Positions 32,828-41,858 are shown, counted from the stretch's first letter. The stretch: DNA of 42,115 nucleotides from Balneolales bacterium (GCA_007128425.1 SKXL01000103.1:1-42115); one strand, 5' to 3'. The notes: generated by a model not told the origin, from the sequence alone. Numbers and translations: made by a program.

Positions 32828-34894
32828 TCAAAATGTCAAAATAACAATGGTGATGATCAGGAAACCGAATACGGCAAAGACCAGATAGGTCTGGATGTTG
32901 CCGGTCTGGATTTTGCGGAGACGCATACCGATCGCTCCTGTGAAATTGGCCAGGAAATTGACCAGGCCGTCGATAAAGGTATTGTCGATCCACCCGCTTA
33001 TGCGCGAAACGACGTGCGTCACCGATCCCGCACCGTTCACGATGCCGTCGATGATGCGCGCATCGAACCAGTTGGATATGCGGGTCAGTGCGAGCGTTCC
33101 GTTTACAAACACCGCATCATACACCTCATCGAAGTACCACTTGTTGCTGGAACCGCGGTAAAGCGGCCCCATGGCAGCGGCCATCTTGTCCGCGCTGAAT
33201 ATCTTCTTCTGATAGACCAGCCACGCAAATGCGAGTCCGGCCACGGCGATGACAATCGACAGGATCATGACCAAAGTGTGAACCCGGCTGATCGCCTCAT
33301 ACAGGACTGGCCAGGTGTTCGGGGCAATAGCTTCAGGCACCACGCTCATCGGACGCTCAAGCGCTTGGAACAGCCATCCGGATGACGCGCCGAACGGATT
33401 GAAACTGTAGAAAACGAACAGCGAGAGCGCCGCAAGCACCATAAGGGGGATGCCCATGACGCCCGGAACTTCGTTGATGAGCGGAAGGCGCTCCGACCGG
33501 GCATGTTTGCCGTGGAACGTGAGGATCAGCAGCCGGAACATGTAGAACGCGGTCATTCCGGCCACGGTGAAAGCGATCAGCGGGAGCACCCAGTGCCCGT
33601 TCAGCGTGCTGAAGGCCAGCGTACCGGCCAGGATCTCGTCCTTGCTGAGGAACCCGGAGGTCAGCGGGATGCCGGAGATGGCCAGGGTGAAGATGAAGAA
33701 CGTCCAGTAGGTGACCGGCATGCGCGATTTGAGTCCGCCCATGTTGCGGATGTCCTGCGCGTCGGTGTCATGGTCGTGCTGCTTGTGAAGCGCGGCGTGC
33801 ATCGCATAGATCACGGCACCGGAACCCAGGAAAAGACCGGCCTTGAACGCCGCATGGGTAACCAGGTGCATGAAACCGGCCGCATAGGCCCCCACCCCAA
33901 GCGCCATAACCATATAGCCGAGCTGGCTGATGGTGGACCAGGCCAGCACTTTTTTGATGTCATATTGTGTAATGGCGATGGTAGCTGCAAACAGGGCCGT
34001 GATGGCGCCGATGTAGGCGATCACCAGCAGCGCGTCGGCCGTAAAGAGCGGGAAGAGCCGGGCGACCATGAACACCCCGGCGGCCACCATGGTGGCGGCG
34101 TGGATGAGGGCGCTGACCGGCGTAGGGCCCTCCATCGCGTCCGGAAGCCAGACATGCAGCGGGAACTGGGCGGACTTGCCGATGGCCCCGCAGAAGATCA
34201 GGATGCCGGCTGCGGTCAGCCAGGCCTGGCTCTCAAACGGCAGGTTGCCGGCGGACAGTGCCCCGAAGATGGCGTCAAATGAGAACGTGGAATAGTGCAC
34301 GAAGATGATCATGATGCCGATGAACATGCCGGCATCGCCGATACGGTTGACGATAAACGCCTTCATTGCGGCATTGGAAGCCGACTTTTTCTCATACCAG
34401 TGACCAATGAGCAGGTATGAGCTCAATCCAACCAGCTCCCAGAAGATGTACATCATGAGCAGGTTGTGCGTGAGCACGATGCCGAGCATCGAGAAAGTAA
34501 ACAGTCCCAGATAGGCGAAATAACGGGAATAGCGCACATCCCCCTCGAGATAGCCCATCGAGAAGAAATGCACCAGCATGCTGATCAGCAAAACAACCAC
34601 CAGCATGACCGCCGACAGATTATCGATCAGAATACCGAGTTCAATCGTAACTTCACCAACACCCGATATACCGCCAAATGTAGCCCAGGTCCAGCCGGCC
34701 GATACCGATTCAGGCACCGTCAGCTTTACGAACATAATGAACAGGGAGGCCGCAAATGCGACACTGACCATGGCGGTACCGAGCCAGTCACCCTGCCTGG
34801 GCAGGCGCTTGCCGAAAAAGATCAACAGCAGAAAGCCGGCCAGCGGAAGAAAAAGGGTGATGAGTGATAACTGTATCAGGGATTCCAATGCCAT
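32828..34894 (-). CDS. nuoL: NADH-quinone oxidoreductase subunit L
   Basis: A 688-aa complex I subunit at the distal end of the membrane arm. Key blocks are MYIFWELVGLSSYLLIGHWYEKK (helix-5 Glu), FPLHVWLPDAMEGPTPVSALIHAATMVAAGVFMVAR and DIKKVLAWSTISQLGYMVMALG, which are the NuoL signatures. The C-terminal third contains the long lateral-helix region and ends in a transmembrane anchor (VFAVFGFLIITIVIL). The gene reads visibly richer in G and C than most of the window, especially between 33.4 and 34.3 kb, and therefore carries a long fortuitous frame on the opposite strand. It starts 27 bp after nuoK. Confidence 0.97.
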   Translation of the reverse strand: MALESLIQLSLITLFLPLAGFLLLIFFGKRLPRQGDWLGTAMVSVAFAASLFIMFVKLTVPESVSAGWTWATFGGISGVGEVTIELGILIDNLSAVMLVVVLLISMLVHFFSMGYLEGDVRYSRYFAYLGLFTFSMLGIVLTHNLLMMYIFWELVGLSSYLLIGHWYEKKSASNAAMKAFIVNRIGDAGMFIGIMIIFVHYSTFSFDAIFGALSAGNLPFESQAWLTAAGILIFCGAIGKSAQFPLHVWLPDAMEGPTPVSALIHAATMVAAGVFMVARLFPLFTADALLVIAYIGAITALFAATIAITQYDIKKVLAWSTISQLGYMVMALGVGAYAAGFMHLVTHAAFKAGLFLGSGAVIYAMHAALHKQHDHDTDAQDIRNMGGLKSRMPVTYWTFFIFTLAISGIPLTSGFLSKDEILAGTLAFSTLNGHWVLPLIAFTVAGMTAFYMFRLLILTFHGKHARSERLPLINEVPGVMGIPLMVLAALSLFVFYSFNPFGASSGWLFQALERPMSVVPEAIAPNTWPVLYEAISRVHTLVMILSIVIAVAGLAFAWLVYQKKIFSADKMAAAMGPLYRGSSNKWYFDEVYDAVFVNGTLALTRISNWFDARIIDGIVNGAGSVTHVVSRISGWIDNTFIDGLVNFLANFTGAIGMRLRKIQTGNIQTYLVFAVFGFLIITIVILTF

Positions 34895-34921
34895 AATGTC
34901 TCAGATTCAATAAATGGTGTT

Positions 34922-35257
34922 CTAATCCTTCAATTCGCTTATTTGCTCGACATCAACCGACCCAAAACGGTTGTAGATATTCAGTACGATCGCCAGGGCA
35001 ACCGCCGCTTCTGCTGCCGCAATTATGATCACAAAAAGGGCGATCATGTGTCCGTCCAACGAAAGTGAGCCATACCGGCTGAATGCCACAAAATTGAGGT
35101 TGGCGGAGTTGAGTATCAGTTCGATGCCCATAAGTACCATAATGATATTTCTGCGGGAGATCACAGCCAGCAGACCCAGTGAAAACAAGATGGCTCCGAC
35201 CACAAGGAAATGATTGAGTCCGGGTTCTGCCAGCCATTCAGGTAAGACCATGTCCAA
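34922..35257 (-). CDS. nuoK: NADH-quinone oxidoreductase subunit K
   Basis: A 111-aa protein with three membrane helices (about 16-34, 40-60, 69-92). The conserved blocks are RRNIIMVLMGIELILNSANLNFVAF, with the membrane Glu of helix 2, and MIALFVIIIAAAEAAVALAIVLNIY, with the helix-3 Glu. Both Glu residues are needed for coupling in E. coli NuoK. Translation may start at Met1 or Met3. Located between nuoJ (56 bp) and nuoL (27 bp). Confidence 0.97.
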   Translation of the reverse strand: MDMVLPEWLAEPGLNHFLVVGAILFSLGLLAVISRRNIIMVLMGIELILNSANLNFVAFSRYGSLSLDGHMIALFVIIIAAAEAAVALAIVLNIYNRFGSVDVEQISELKD

Positions 35258-35313
35258 ATCGGTTATTGGTTAATGTGAGTAGTACTTCCGGTTCTACAGT
35301 ATATGTTCGGTTG

Positions 35314-35865
35314 TTATTCCTTTTGGGATTCCGGCCCGGCTTTCGGAGCCGGTTGCGAAGCCTGCAGTGGCGGGCGTGTGCGTGCGGCCATAAGAACAGC
35401 TCCGATAATGGCCAGCAGTAGCAGCACCCCGGTTACCTGGAATGGCAGCATAAAGTCGGTGAGAAGCAGTTCTCCGAGGCCGGTCAATGTCACCTCCCCA
35501 TCCTCAAGCGGATTAAGCGTCCAGTCCGTCGACAAATAGACAAAAATGAGCAGAATTCCGATGATCGCCGCAAAAATAGTGGCCGGAAGCAGGTTGACTG
35601 TGCGTGTCTGAACTTTATCGAAATATCCCTGCGTGGTGAGCATCACCCCGAACAGAATGAGCACCAGGATGCCGCCGACGTATACCAGCAACTGGGTAAC
35701 CGCTACGAAACCGGCATAAAGCAGTGCATAAAAAACAGCCAGTCCTCCCAAAGTGAACATCAGTGCAAACGCCGAATGTATGATGTTTTTAGAGAACACC
35801 ATAATGGCTGCACAGCCGACTATCAGGATCGCAAACGCATAAAATGCTAGAGCAAACAGATCCAT
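35314..35865 (-). CDS. nuoJ: NADH-quinone oxidoreductase subunit J
   Basis: A 183-aa protein with five predicted helices. Family pattern includes IIHSAFALMFTLGGLAVFYALLYAGFVAVTQLLVYVGGILVLILFGVML, the segment around helix 3 whose pi-bulge helix takes part in coupling. The C-terminus is charged and proline-rich (RTRPPLQASQPAPKAGPES). It follows nuoI after 93 bp, the longest gap apart from nuoL-nuoM, and precedes nuoK. Confidence 0.96.
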   Translation of the reverse strand: MDLFALAFYAFAILIVGCAAIMVFSKNIIHSAFALMFTLGGLAVFYALLYAGFVAVTQLLVYVGGILVLILFGVMLTTQGYFDKVQTRTVNLLPATIFAAIIGILLIFVYLSTDWTLNPLEDGEVTLTGLGELLLTDFMLPFQVTGVLLLLAIIGAVLMAARTRPPLQASQPAPKAGPESQKE

Positions 35866-35958
35866 AATACATCCATACCAGTAAAGTTGAAATTAATTAC
35901 GTTCAATACGTTGTTTGTACCTCGCATGCATGTCGGGTGCAAAAAATTGACCATTTCT

Positions 35959-36696
35959 TTATTCACCCGACCTCTTCTTTGCTTCACGCTCCGCTTTTCG
36001 TGCTGCTCGACGCGCTTCGCGTGCCGCCCGGCGTGCTTCCCGATCGGCATCGGCATCGGCATCGCCTGAAGCCCCGGCTTCTGTGCGAGTGCCTCCCGCA
36101 TCATCCGAAGCGTTACCGGGTGAAGTCGCGTCGTCACCGGCTTCCGCCTTCTGCGCAGCTTTTTTCTCCCGGGCCCGCCTTGCTTCCTCCTTCTTCCTGC
36201 GCTTCTCCTCCTCTTCTTCTTCGAGTTTTCGATTTGCCCGCTCAATCTGCTCTGGTGTCATATCGGCAAAGGAGAAGATCAGGTCATTGCGATCATAGGC
36301 TGAATACTCGTATTCCTCGACCATGGTGATGCAGTCTGTCGGACAAGGATGCACACAAAGTTCACAGTAGCAGCATTTGGCCATGTCTATATCGAATGTA
36401 TCCACCCATAGCTTTTTCTTGTGTCCGGTGGAGGTCTCCCCCAGATCATCATCATCGGTGGATTTTATCGTGCCGATATCGATGCACTCCACGGGACAGG
36501 CGCGTTCACACAGCCGGCAGCCGATGCAATCATCGATATTGACATGCAGTTTCAGACGGACCCGTTCCGGCAATTTATCACGAACTTCCGGATACTGAAC
36601 GGTAACCGATCTTTTGAAGAGATGGCGCATGGTAATGCCCATTCCGGTGAAGATGGATTTGAATGTGGTGTAGGTATCAGTCAGTGCCTTAACCAT
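35959..36696 (-). CDS. nuoI: NADH-quinone oxidoreductase subunit I, with long charged C-terminal tail
   Basis: A 245-aa ferredoxin-like subunit that carries clusters N6a and N6b and hands electrons to NuoB. The two motifs are C57-IGC-RLC-ERAC67 and C108-CYC-ELC-VHPC118, each followed by Pro. The ferredoxin core ends near residue 145. The remaining 100 residues are an unusual tail: a Glu/Arg/Lys helix likely to be coiled coil (EQIERANRKLEEEEEEKRR), a Gly/Ala/Asp spacer with an (Asp-Ala)n run, then Arg/Ala repeats (REARRAAREARRAARK). Typical bacterial NuoI ends soon after the second cluster (about 150-180 aa). The tail is absent from the known structures I recall; it may bind a partner or an acidic surface. 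It lies 18 bp after nuoH. Confidence 0.95.
   Translation of the reverse strand: MVKALTDTYTTFKSIFTGMGITMRHLFKRSVTVQYPEVRDKLPERVRLKLHVNIDDCIGCRLCERACPVECIDIGTIKSTDDDDLGETSTGHKKKLWVDTFDIDMAKCCYCELCVHPCPTDCITMVEEYEYSAYDRNDLIFSFADMTPEQIERANRKLEEEEEEKRRKKEEARRAREKKAAQKAEAGDDATSPGNASDDAGGTRTEAGASGDADADADREARRAAREARRAARKAEREAKKRSGE
36043..36066. repeat. Hexanucleotide tandem repeat (atcggc)x3 plus one variant in nuoI
   Basis: Units atcggc at 36043-36060 and atcgcc at 36061-36066 encode the alternating Asp-Ala run in the NuoI tail. Length change would be in frame. Confidence 0.75.
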
Positions 36697-36714
36697 GGGT
36701 ATAAAAATGTTAAA

Positions 36715-37749
36715 TTAGAATATCATTTCCCAAAGTGCGATAAGCACCAGGTTAACAAACGAAAGCGGGATGAGGTACTTCCAGCAGAGATTCATCAGCT
36801 GATCCACGCGAAGCCGCGGCAGTGTCCAGCGGAGCCACATCATCACAAAAACCAGGATCATCCCTTTAAGCAGCATCCAGAAAGCTCCCCAGAGCGGACC
36901 GTCCAGATATGATCCGAACGGACTGTTCCAGCCCCCGAAAAAGAGCGCTGCACCCAGCAATGACAGCAGCAGCATGTCGGCGTACTCGGTGAGCATGAAG
37001 AGCCCCCAGCGCATGCCGGAATATTCGGTCTGGTAGCCGCCGACAAGTTCGGATTCCGATTCCGGCAGGTCAAACGGTACACGGTGTGCTTCAGCCAGGG
37101 TTGCAATGAAAAAAAGTACAAACGCGATCACCATGAAAGGGCTGTGAAAAATCAGCCAGCCGGGAAGGAAACCCAGGAACGTGTTGCCTGACTGCAGCTC
37201 CGTTATTTCCATCAAATTGAGCGTTCCGGTTACAATGATCACGGACAGAATGGTCACAACGGTCGGAATTTCGTAGCTGACTGTCTGGGCAGCAGTTCGC
37301 ATGGCTCCCAGCAGCGACCATTTGTTGTTGGATGCCCATCCCGCCATGATGATGCTTACCGAAAGCAGTGAGGTGATGGCCACAATGTAGAAAACACCCA
37401 CATCGATCATGCTCCCGATATAGCCGCTGCTAAAAGGAATGGCAACAAATGCGGCATAGGATGCGGCAAATGCGATAAATGGTGCCATTTTGAAGAGAAA
37501 ACGATCGGCCTTGGCCGGAACGATATCCTCTTTCTGGATCATTTTCACTAGATCGGCGATGGTCTGCGCCCAGCCATGCCAGCCGCCGGTGCGCATCGGA
37601 CCAAGCCGGTCCTGCATATGCCCGGCCACCTTGCGCTCCAGCCAGATCGCAAAAAGGGCATAGACCAGTATGATCATCAGGGGAATGATGGAAAAGACAA
37701 AGACGACCAGGGGTCCGGCCGGCAAAAAACTTTCCAGAAACTGCTGCAT
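36715..37749 (-). CDS. nuoH: NADH-quinone oxidoreductase subunit H
   Basis: A 344-aa membrane subunit that anchors the peripheral arm and forms part of the quinone chamber. Family blocks: GPMRTGGWHGWAQTIADLVKMIQKEDIVP (cytoplasmic loop 1), ERKVAGHMQDR and AHRVPFDLPESESELVGGYQTEYSGMRW (quinone-site loop). About eight helices. It follows nuoD directly (66 bp), with no nuoE, nuoF or nuoG in between. Confidence 0.97.
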   Translation of the reverse strand: MQQFLESFLPAGPLVVFVFSIIPLMIILVYALFAIWLERKVAGHMQDRLGPMRTGGWHGWAQTIADLVKMIQKEDIVPAKADRFLFKMAPFIAFAASYAAFVAIPFSSGYIGSMIDVGVFYIVAITSLLSVSIIMAGWASNNKWSLLGAMRTAAQTVSYEIPTVVTILSVIIVTGTLNLMEITELQSGNTFLGFLPGWLIFHSPFMVIAFVLFFIATLAEAHRVPFDLPESESELVGGYQTEYSGMRWGLFMLTEYADMLLLSLLGAALFFGGWNSPFGSYLDGPLWGAFWMLLKGMILVFVMMWLRWTLPRLRVDQLMNLCWKYLIPLSFVNLVLIALWEMIF

Positions 37750-37815
37750 AATTATGTCATATTTAAATGGTCAAGGCTGTGTTAGTCAGGCCTGTGTCTG
37801 ACGGCAGAGCATCCG

Positions 37816-38997
37816 CTAACGATCCACCTCGCCGAGTACAATATCAATGCTTCCGATAATTGCCACCATATCGGCCACCATGGCACCGATGGAGATGGCG
37901 GGTAATACACTTAAATTCACAAAACTGGGCGCACGCGCCTTCACCCGGAACGGTGATGTCGACTTGTCACTGATGATGTAATATCCCAGCTCGCCCCGTG
38001 GTGTTTCGGTACGGCAGTAAATCTCGCCGGCAGGCGGACGGATTTTCTTTGGTACCGCCTCATGGACATCGCCTTCTTCCGGCATCTGATCCAGTGCCTG
38101 TTCGATAATCTTCAGGCTTTCCTCCATTTCCCGGACACGCACGATATACCGGTCCCAGCAGTCGCCAAGGGTCCCCATCTCCCCTTTTCCCACTATGACA
38201 TCAAAATCAAAGCGGTCATAGATTGAATAGGGGTCATCCCGGCGCAAATCCCAATGTACACCAGATCCCCGCAGGCTCGGACCGGAAACACCGTAATTGA
38301 TCGCCACTTTCTCCGGCAGCACTCCGATATTCGCTGTACGATCGATAAAAATCTTGTTCATCGACAACAGGTCATTCAGCTCTTTAATTTTAGGCCGGAA
38401 TGATTTAACAAATTCTGCGGTGTCGGACTTGAAATCTGCCGGCACATCGTTCATGAGACCGCCGATCCAGATATAGTTGTAGAGCAGGCGCGCTCCGCTG
38501 GCTTTTTCAAAAATATCAAGGACTTTCTCACGTTCGATGAAGCAGTACAGGAACGGGGTAAAGGCACCGATATCGAGTCCGAATGTGCCAATGGCAAGAA
38601 GGTGGCTTGCAATGCGCTGCAATTCCGACATGATGATCCGGATGTATTCAACCCGGTCATTAACCCGGATATCCATCAGCCGTTCCATGGCTATCGCGTA
38701 ACCCAGCTCATTATTCATGGCAGCGACATAATCCATGCGATCGACATACGGGATCACCTTGGCATAGTCATTCATCGCCTCGCTGTGCTTCTCAAAACAG
38801 CGATGCAGATATCCGATGTGCGGAATGGCATTGGTGACAATTTCACCATCGAGCGTCAGCTCCATGCGAAGCACACCATGTGTGGATGGATGCTGCGGCC
38901 CCATATTAATGACCATTTCCTGGGTCTTGAGTCCTTTACCGGTATCTCTTGGCGGTGTCAGAGTGACTTCCGGTCCCTTTTCTTTCACATTCGTCAT
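37816..38997 (-). CDS. nuoD: NADH-quinone oxidoreductase subunit D
   Basis: A 393-aa 49-kDa-type subunit, related to the large subunit of NiFe hydrogenases but without the metal-binding cysteines. It lines the quinone pocket with NuoB. Visible blocks are [22 protein letters not shown] (the loop with the quinone-binding His), [52 protein letters not shown] and the C-terminal [23 protein letters not shown]. It is separate from NuoC (no NuoCD fusion), 4 bp after it. Confidence 0.98.
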   Translation of the reverse strand: MTNVKEKGPEVTLTPPRDTGKGLKTQEMVINMGPQHPSTHGVLRMELTLDGEIVTNAIPHIGYLHRCFEKHSEAMNDYAKVIPYVDRMDYVAAMNNELGYAIAMERLMDIRVNDRVEYIRIIMSELQRIASHLLAIGTFGLDIGAFTPFLYCFIEREKVLDIFEKASGARLLYNYIWIGGLMNDVPADFKSDTAEFVKSFRPKIKELNDLLSMNKIFIDRTANIGVLPEKVAINYGVSGPSLRGSGVHWDLRRDDPYSIYDRFDFDVIVGKGEMGTLGDCWDRYIVRVREMEESLKIIEQALDQMPEEGDVHEAVPKKIRPPAGEIYCRTETPRGELGYYIISDKSTSPFRVKARAPSFVNLSVLPAISIGAMVADMVAIIGSIDIVLGEVDR

Positions 38998-39001
38998 CTT
39001 C

Positions 39002-39487
39002 CTAGTACTCCACTTTCATTCCGCGATAGAATTCCTGAACCTGGTAGTCTTTCCGCAATGGGTATCCCTCCCAGTCGTCGGGACAGAGGATGCGCCGCGG
39101 ATCGGGGTGCCCGTCAAACCGGATCCCAAACATATCATAGGCTTCACGCTCGTGCCAGTCGGCTGTTTTCCAGATCTGTTCAACCGTGGGAAGATGCGCA
39201 TCGTCCTCCGGCATAATGACTTTGAGTGTCAGTTTATGCTTTTCGGTGGTAGAATACAGATGGTAGGTCACACCAAGTTCGTTCTCTTTCTGGTAGTGTA
39301 CGCCGCTCAGACACATGAGGCTGTCGAATCTGAGACCTTTCTCATCGCGAAGGTATTTCGCTATATCGCGGATGAGATCCGGCTTCACGATGATCCAGGG
39401 GGCCACTTTTTCGTCAGCCTTCAGCTCACAAGCCTCTTCGCCGAATTGGCCGGACAGGATCTGGTGCAGCTCTTCCGTGGTTTTCAT
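39002..39487 (-). CDS. nuoC: NADH-quinone oxidoreductase subunit C
   Basis: A 161-aa 30-kDa-type subunit of the peripheral arm. The diagnostic block is [42 protein letters not shown], as in all NuoC/Nqo5 proteins. It overlaps nuoB by one base (TGATG), indicating coupled translation. Confidence 0.97.
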   Translation of the reverse strand: MKTTEELHQILSGQFGEEACELKADEKVAPWIIVKPDLIRDIAKYLRDEKGLRFDSLMCLSGVHYQKENELGVTYHLYSTTEKHKLTLKVIMPEDDAHLPTVEQIWKTADWHEREAYDMFGIRFDGHPDPRRILCPDDWEGYPLRKDYQVQEFYRGMKVEY

Positions 39488-40113
39488 CAGGCCCCCTCCT
39501 TTTTGCTTTTCACATCCTGCTGAGGGAATTCGATTTGTGCCGTTTTGTGCTCATCCGTCTCATCTACATTTTTGATGTCGATCTGATCACCGCCCTTGTC
39601 CTGAATGACGACCGGCTTGTCGGGATTGATACCTTCCACCAGTGTTTCATTCATAATCTTGTTCTGGAGGTGCAGAAAGCCCTGGAGCAACGCTTCCGGC
39701 CTTGGGGGGCATCCGGGTACATAGACATCTACAGGCACCACACGGTCAACGCCCTTGAGCACATGATAGCCGTGCTCCCAGTAGGGTCCGCCGCAGTTGG
39801 AGCATGAACCCATGCTTATTACATAGCGGGGCTCGGACATCTGCTCATACAGGCGTTTGATGCGCGTTGCCATCTTGAGCGTGACGGTGCCGGCGACAAT
39901 CATTACGTCAGCCTGGCGCGGGGAGGATCGCGGAATAATGCCGAACCGGTCGAAGTCGTAACGCGAAGCGGCTGTGGCCATCATTTCAATAGCGCAACAC
40001 GCAAGTCCGAACTGCATATACCACAGGGATGATTTTCTTGCCCAGTTGAGTGCTTTCTCAAGCGATACGACTATGATATTGCTGTCCTGATACTTTTTGT
40101 CGAGTAAACCCAT
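39487..40113 (-). CDS. nuoB: NADH-quinone oxidoreductase subunit B
   Basis: A 208-aa subunit that carries cluster N2 next to the quinone site. Ligands are C39-C40 ([11 protein letters not shown]), C104 ([11 protein letters not shown]) and C135 ([12 protein letters not shown]). The basic block [15 protein letters not shown] is present. The C-terminal 35-40 residues are an acidic/charged extension ([19 protein letters not shown]...) beyond the usual end of NuoB. It lies 57 bp after nuoA. Confidence 0.98.
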   Translation of the reverse strand: MGLLDKKYQDSNIIVVSLEKALNWARKSSLWYMQFGLACCAIEMMATAASRYDFDRFGIIPRSSPRQADVMIVAGTVTLKMATRIKRLYEQMSEPRYVISMGSCSNCGGPYWEHGYHVLKGVDRVVPVDVYVPGCPPRPEALLQGFLHLQNKIMNETLVEGINPDKPVVIQDKGGDQIDIKNVDETDEHKTAQIEFPQQDVKSKKEGA

Positions 40114-40170
40114 GACTAATTTTTACTGATATATGATGACAATCTTCCGGATTTAAGATGCAGATGCGAC

Positions 40171-40704
40171 CTATTTTGTTCCATCGTCCTTATCCGGAGA
40201 CCTGACCTCTGCTGTTACACTGACCTGATCTGTTTCCCGGCTTGCTTCATATTCCGGACTGCCATTTCCGTTCGCCGCCATCTCCTCTTTCCAATTCGGG
40301 ATAACGACGCCCACTCCTTCTACATAACGCGGAACAACGGGCTGAGGCTTATCCCACTGCAGATCCCCTTTGCCAAGTTCGTACAAAAAACCGACAAAGA
40401 TGAGTGAAACAAAAACGATCATCGCCCAGAAGGCGTACCAGCCCATGCTCTGAAAGACAGTTGCCCAGGGAAACAACAGAACAACCTCAACCTCAAAAAT
40501 CAGAAACATAAGAGCTATGACATAGAATCGGTTATTGAATTGAATCCAGGCATTTCCAACAGGATCTTCTCCGCACTCGTATGTAGACAGTTTTTCCGGA
40601 CTGGGGCGATTGGGACGCAACATCCAGGCAACAAGCAGCGTGATTCCGGCAAATACGGCGCCGTTAATCAAAAATAGTAACACGTACCCATAATCAGCAA
40701 GCAT
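40171..40704 (-). CDS. nuoA: NADH-quinone oxidoreductase subunit A
   Basis: A 177-aa protein with three helices (about 6-27, 61-81, 90-110). Conserved blocks are KLSTYECGEDPVGNAWIQFNNRFYVIALMFLIFEVEVVLLFPWA and GFLYELGKGDLQW. The segment after about residue 125 (to 177) is an extra hydrophilic tail (NWKEEMAANGNGSPEYEASRETDQ...). It is first of the nuo genes. The 68-bp region before it lies behind the dihydroorotate-dehydrogenase-like gene on the same strand, so it may be part of a longer operon or have its own promoter. Confidence 0.97.
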   Translation of the reverse strand: MLADYGYVLLFLINGAVFAGITLLVAWMLRPNRPSPEKLSTYECGEDPVGNAWIQFNNRFYVIALMFLIFEVEVVLLFPWATVFQSMGWYAFWAMIVFVSLIFVGFLYELGKGDLQWDKPQPVVPRYVEGVGVVIPNWKEEMAANGNGSPEYEASRETDQVSVTAEVRSPDKDDGTK

Positions 40705-40772
40705 ACAGCGCTATCAATTAGGTTCAGTAATAATTATATGATGCGTAAAAATAACGAATAACAGGCTGAATG

Positions 40773-41780
40773 TCACCCTAGATTATCGAGTCTGAAACTC
40801 TGAAGGATGCGAATATAGTTGGCCCGTTCGAAGGAGGTGGGGTCAGCTACCGATGCGGAACTCATGGCGCCTTTCATCTCTTCAACGGACTCGTATTCAT
40901 TCTGTTCCATCCAGATCTTCATCTCTTCGGTTATGGTGAACAGCTTGTCACACCCTTCGCGAAGCAGCGTGGAGGCCATCTGGGTCACATCGGCACCAAC
41001 CAGGATCATCTTAATGACATCCTCTGCAGAATGGATACCGGTGGTTGCAGCAAGACTGCATTTCAGGTGTGGTCGAAGCATGGCAATCCAGCGCAGGGGC
41101 AACCGCTTTTCAAACGAGTTGCTGAGTTCCAGGCTGGGAGACACTTCCTTGGTTTCCAGATCGATATCCGGCTGATAGAATCTGTTGAACAGTACGAGTC
41201 CATCTGCACCCGCTTTCTCAAGCTTTTTGGCCATATTGGCAAACGCACTGAAATAGGGACCGAGCTTGATGGAGACCGGGATCGATACCGATTTCTTGAC
41301 TGCCATCAGGTCATTGATATACATCTCCTCAACCTTGTCGGATGTCATTTCAGGATCGGCGGCGATGTAATATATGTTCAGTTCCAGAGCATCAGCTCCG
41401 GCTTCCTGCATTTTTTTCGCGTAGCTGGTCCAGCCACCTTCAGACACTCCGTTGAGACTGGCAATAACGGGGATGTCAACAGCCTCCTTGAGTTTGTGAA
41501 TGTGCTCCAGGTAGTCTTCGGCTTCCAGATTGTGATACTGCTCGGGCTCGGGAAAATAACTCAATGCTTCCGCGTAGCTTTCCGATCCAATGTTGGTGAA
41601 ATGGTCAAGCGCCTGGCTTTCTTTGGATATCTGCTCTTCAAAGAGGGAGTACATGACTATTGCCGCGGCGCCGGCATCTTCCAGCCGCTTCACTTTTGCG
41701 ATATCGCTGCTCATGGGGGAAGCTGACGGGACCATTGGGTTTTTCAGCTTTAGGCCTAAATAATTGGTTTCCAGATTCAT
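40773..41780 (-). CDS. Dihydroorotate dehydrogenase-like flavoprotein
   Basis: A 335-aa TIM-barrel protein of the COG0167 family. Visible: LKNPMVPSASPMSSDIAKVKRLEDAGAAAIVMYS at the start (the class-1 DHOD 'kNP...asg......v..l...G'), PVIASLNGVSEGGWTSYAKKMQEAGADALELNIY, PVSIKLGPYFSAFANMAKKLEKAGADGLVLFNRFY and LAATTGIHSAEDVIKMILVGADVTQMAS (phosphate-binding end of the FMN site). This branch commonly sits next to pyruvate:ferredoxin oxidoreductase, as here, and its members need not be pyrimidine enzymes. Role unknown; a flavin/ferredoxin redox link is an inference. Confidence 0.88.
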   Translation of the reverse strand: MNLETNYLGLKLKNPMVPSASPMSSDIAKVKRLEDAGAAAIVMYSLFEEQISKESQALDHFTNIGSESYAEALSYFPEPEQYHNLEAEDYLEHIHKLKEAVDIPVIASLNGVSEGGWTSYAKKMQEAGADALELNIYYIAADPEMTSDKVEEMYINDLMAVKKSVSIPVSIKLGPYFSAFANMAKKLEKAGADGLVLFNRFYQPDIDLETKEVSPSLELSNSFEKRLPLRWIAMLRPHLKCSLAATTGIHSAEDVIKMILVGADVTQMASTLLREGCDKLFTITEEMKIWMEQNEYESVEEMKGAMSSASVADPTSFERANYIRILQSFRLDNLG

Positions 41781-41818
41781 AACTGATAGGGTTTAAATAG
41801 TTTCTAAATGAGGGTTGC

Positions 41819-41858
41819 AATCAGCCCCCCGGCATTACCTGCAACGGGGGGTCTGATT
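41819..41858 (-). promoter_or_regulatory. Stable hairpin between nifJ and the DHOD-like gene
   Basis: aatcag-ccccccg (41819-41831) pairs with cgggggg-t-ctgatt (41845-41858), one bulged base, 13-nt loop. It begins 11 bp past the nifJ stop. The downstream sequence on the minus strand has no T-run, so a complete terminator is unlikely; an mRNA-processing or 3'-protecting element fits better, allowing different expression of the two genes. Confidence 0.55.

Noticed and set aside
33503-34282. 259-codon plus-strand open frame
   Set aside because: It is antisense to nuoL, rich in His/Asp/Glu/Gly/Gln with no recognisable fold, and explained by the G/C-rich codons of nuoL.
35847-36245. 132-codon minus-strand frame across the nuoI-nuoJ gap
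   Set aside because: Lys/Arg-rich out-of-frame reading of the NuoI tail repeats; not a separate gene.
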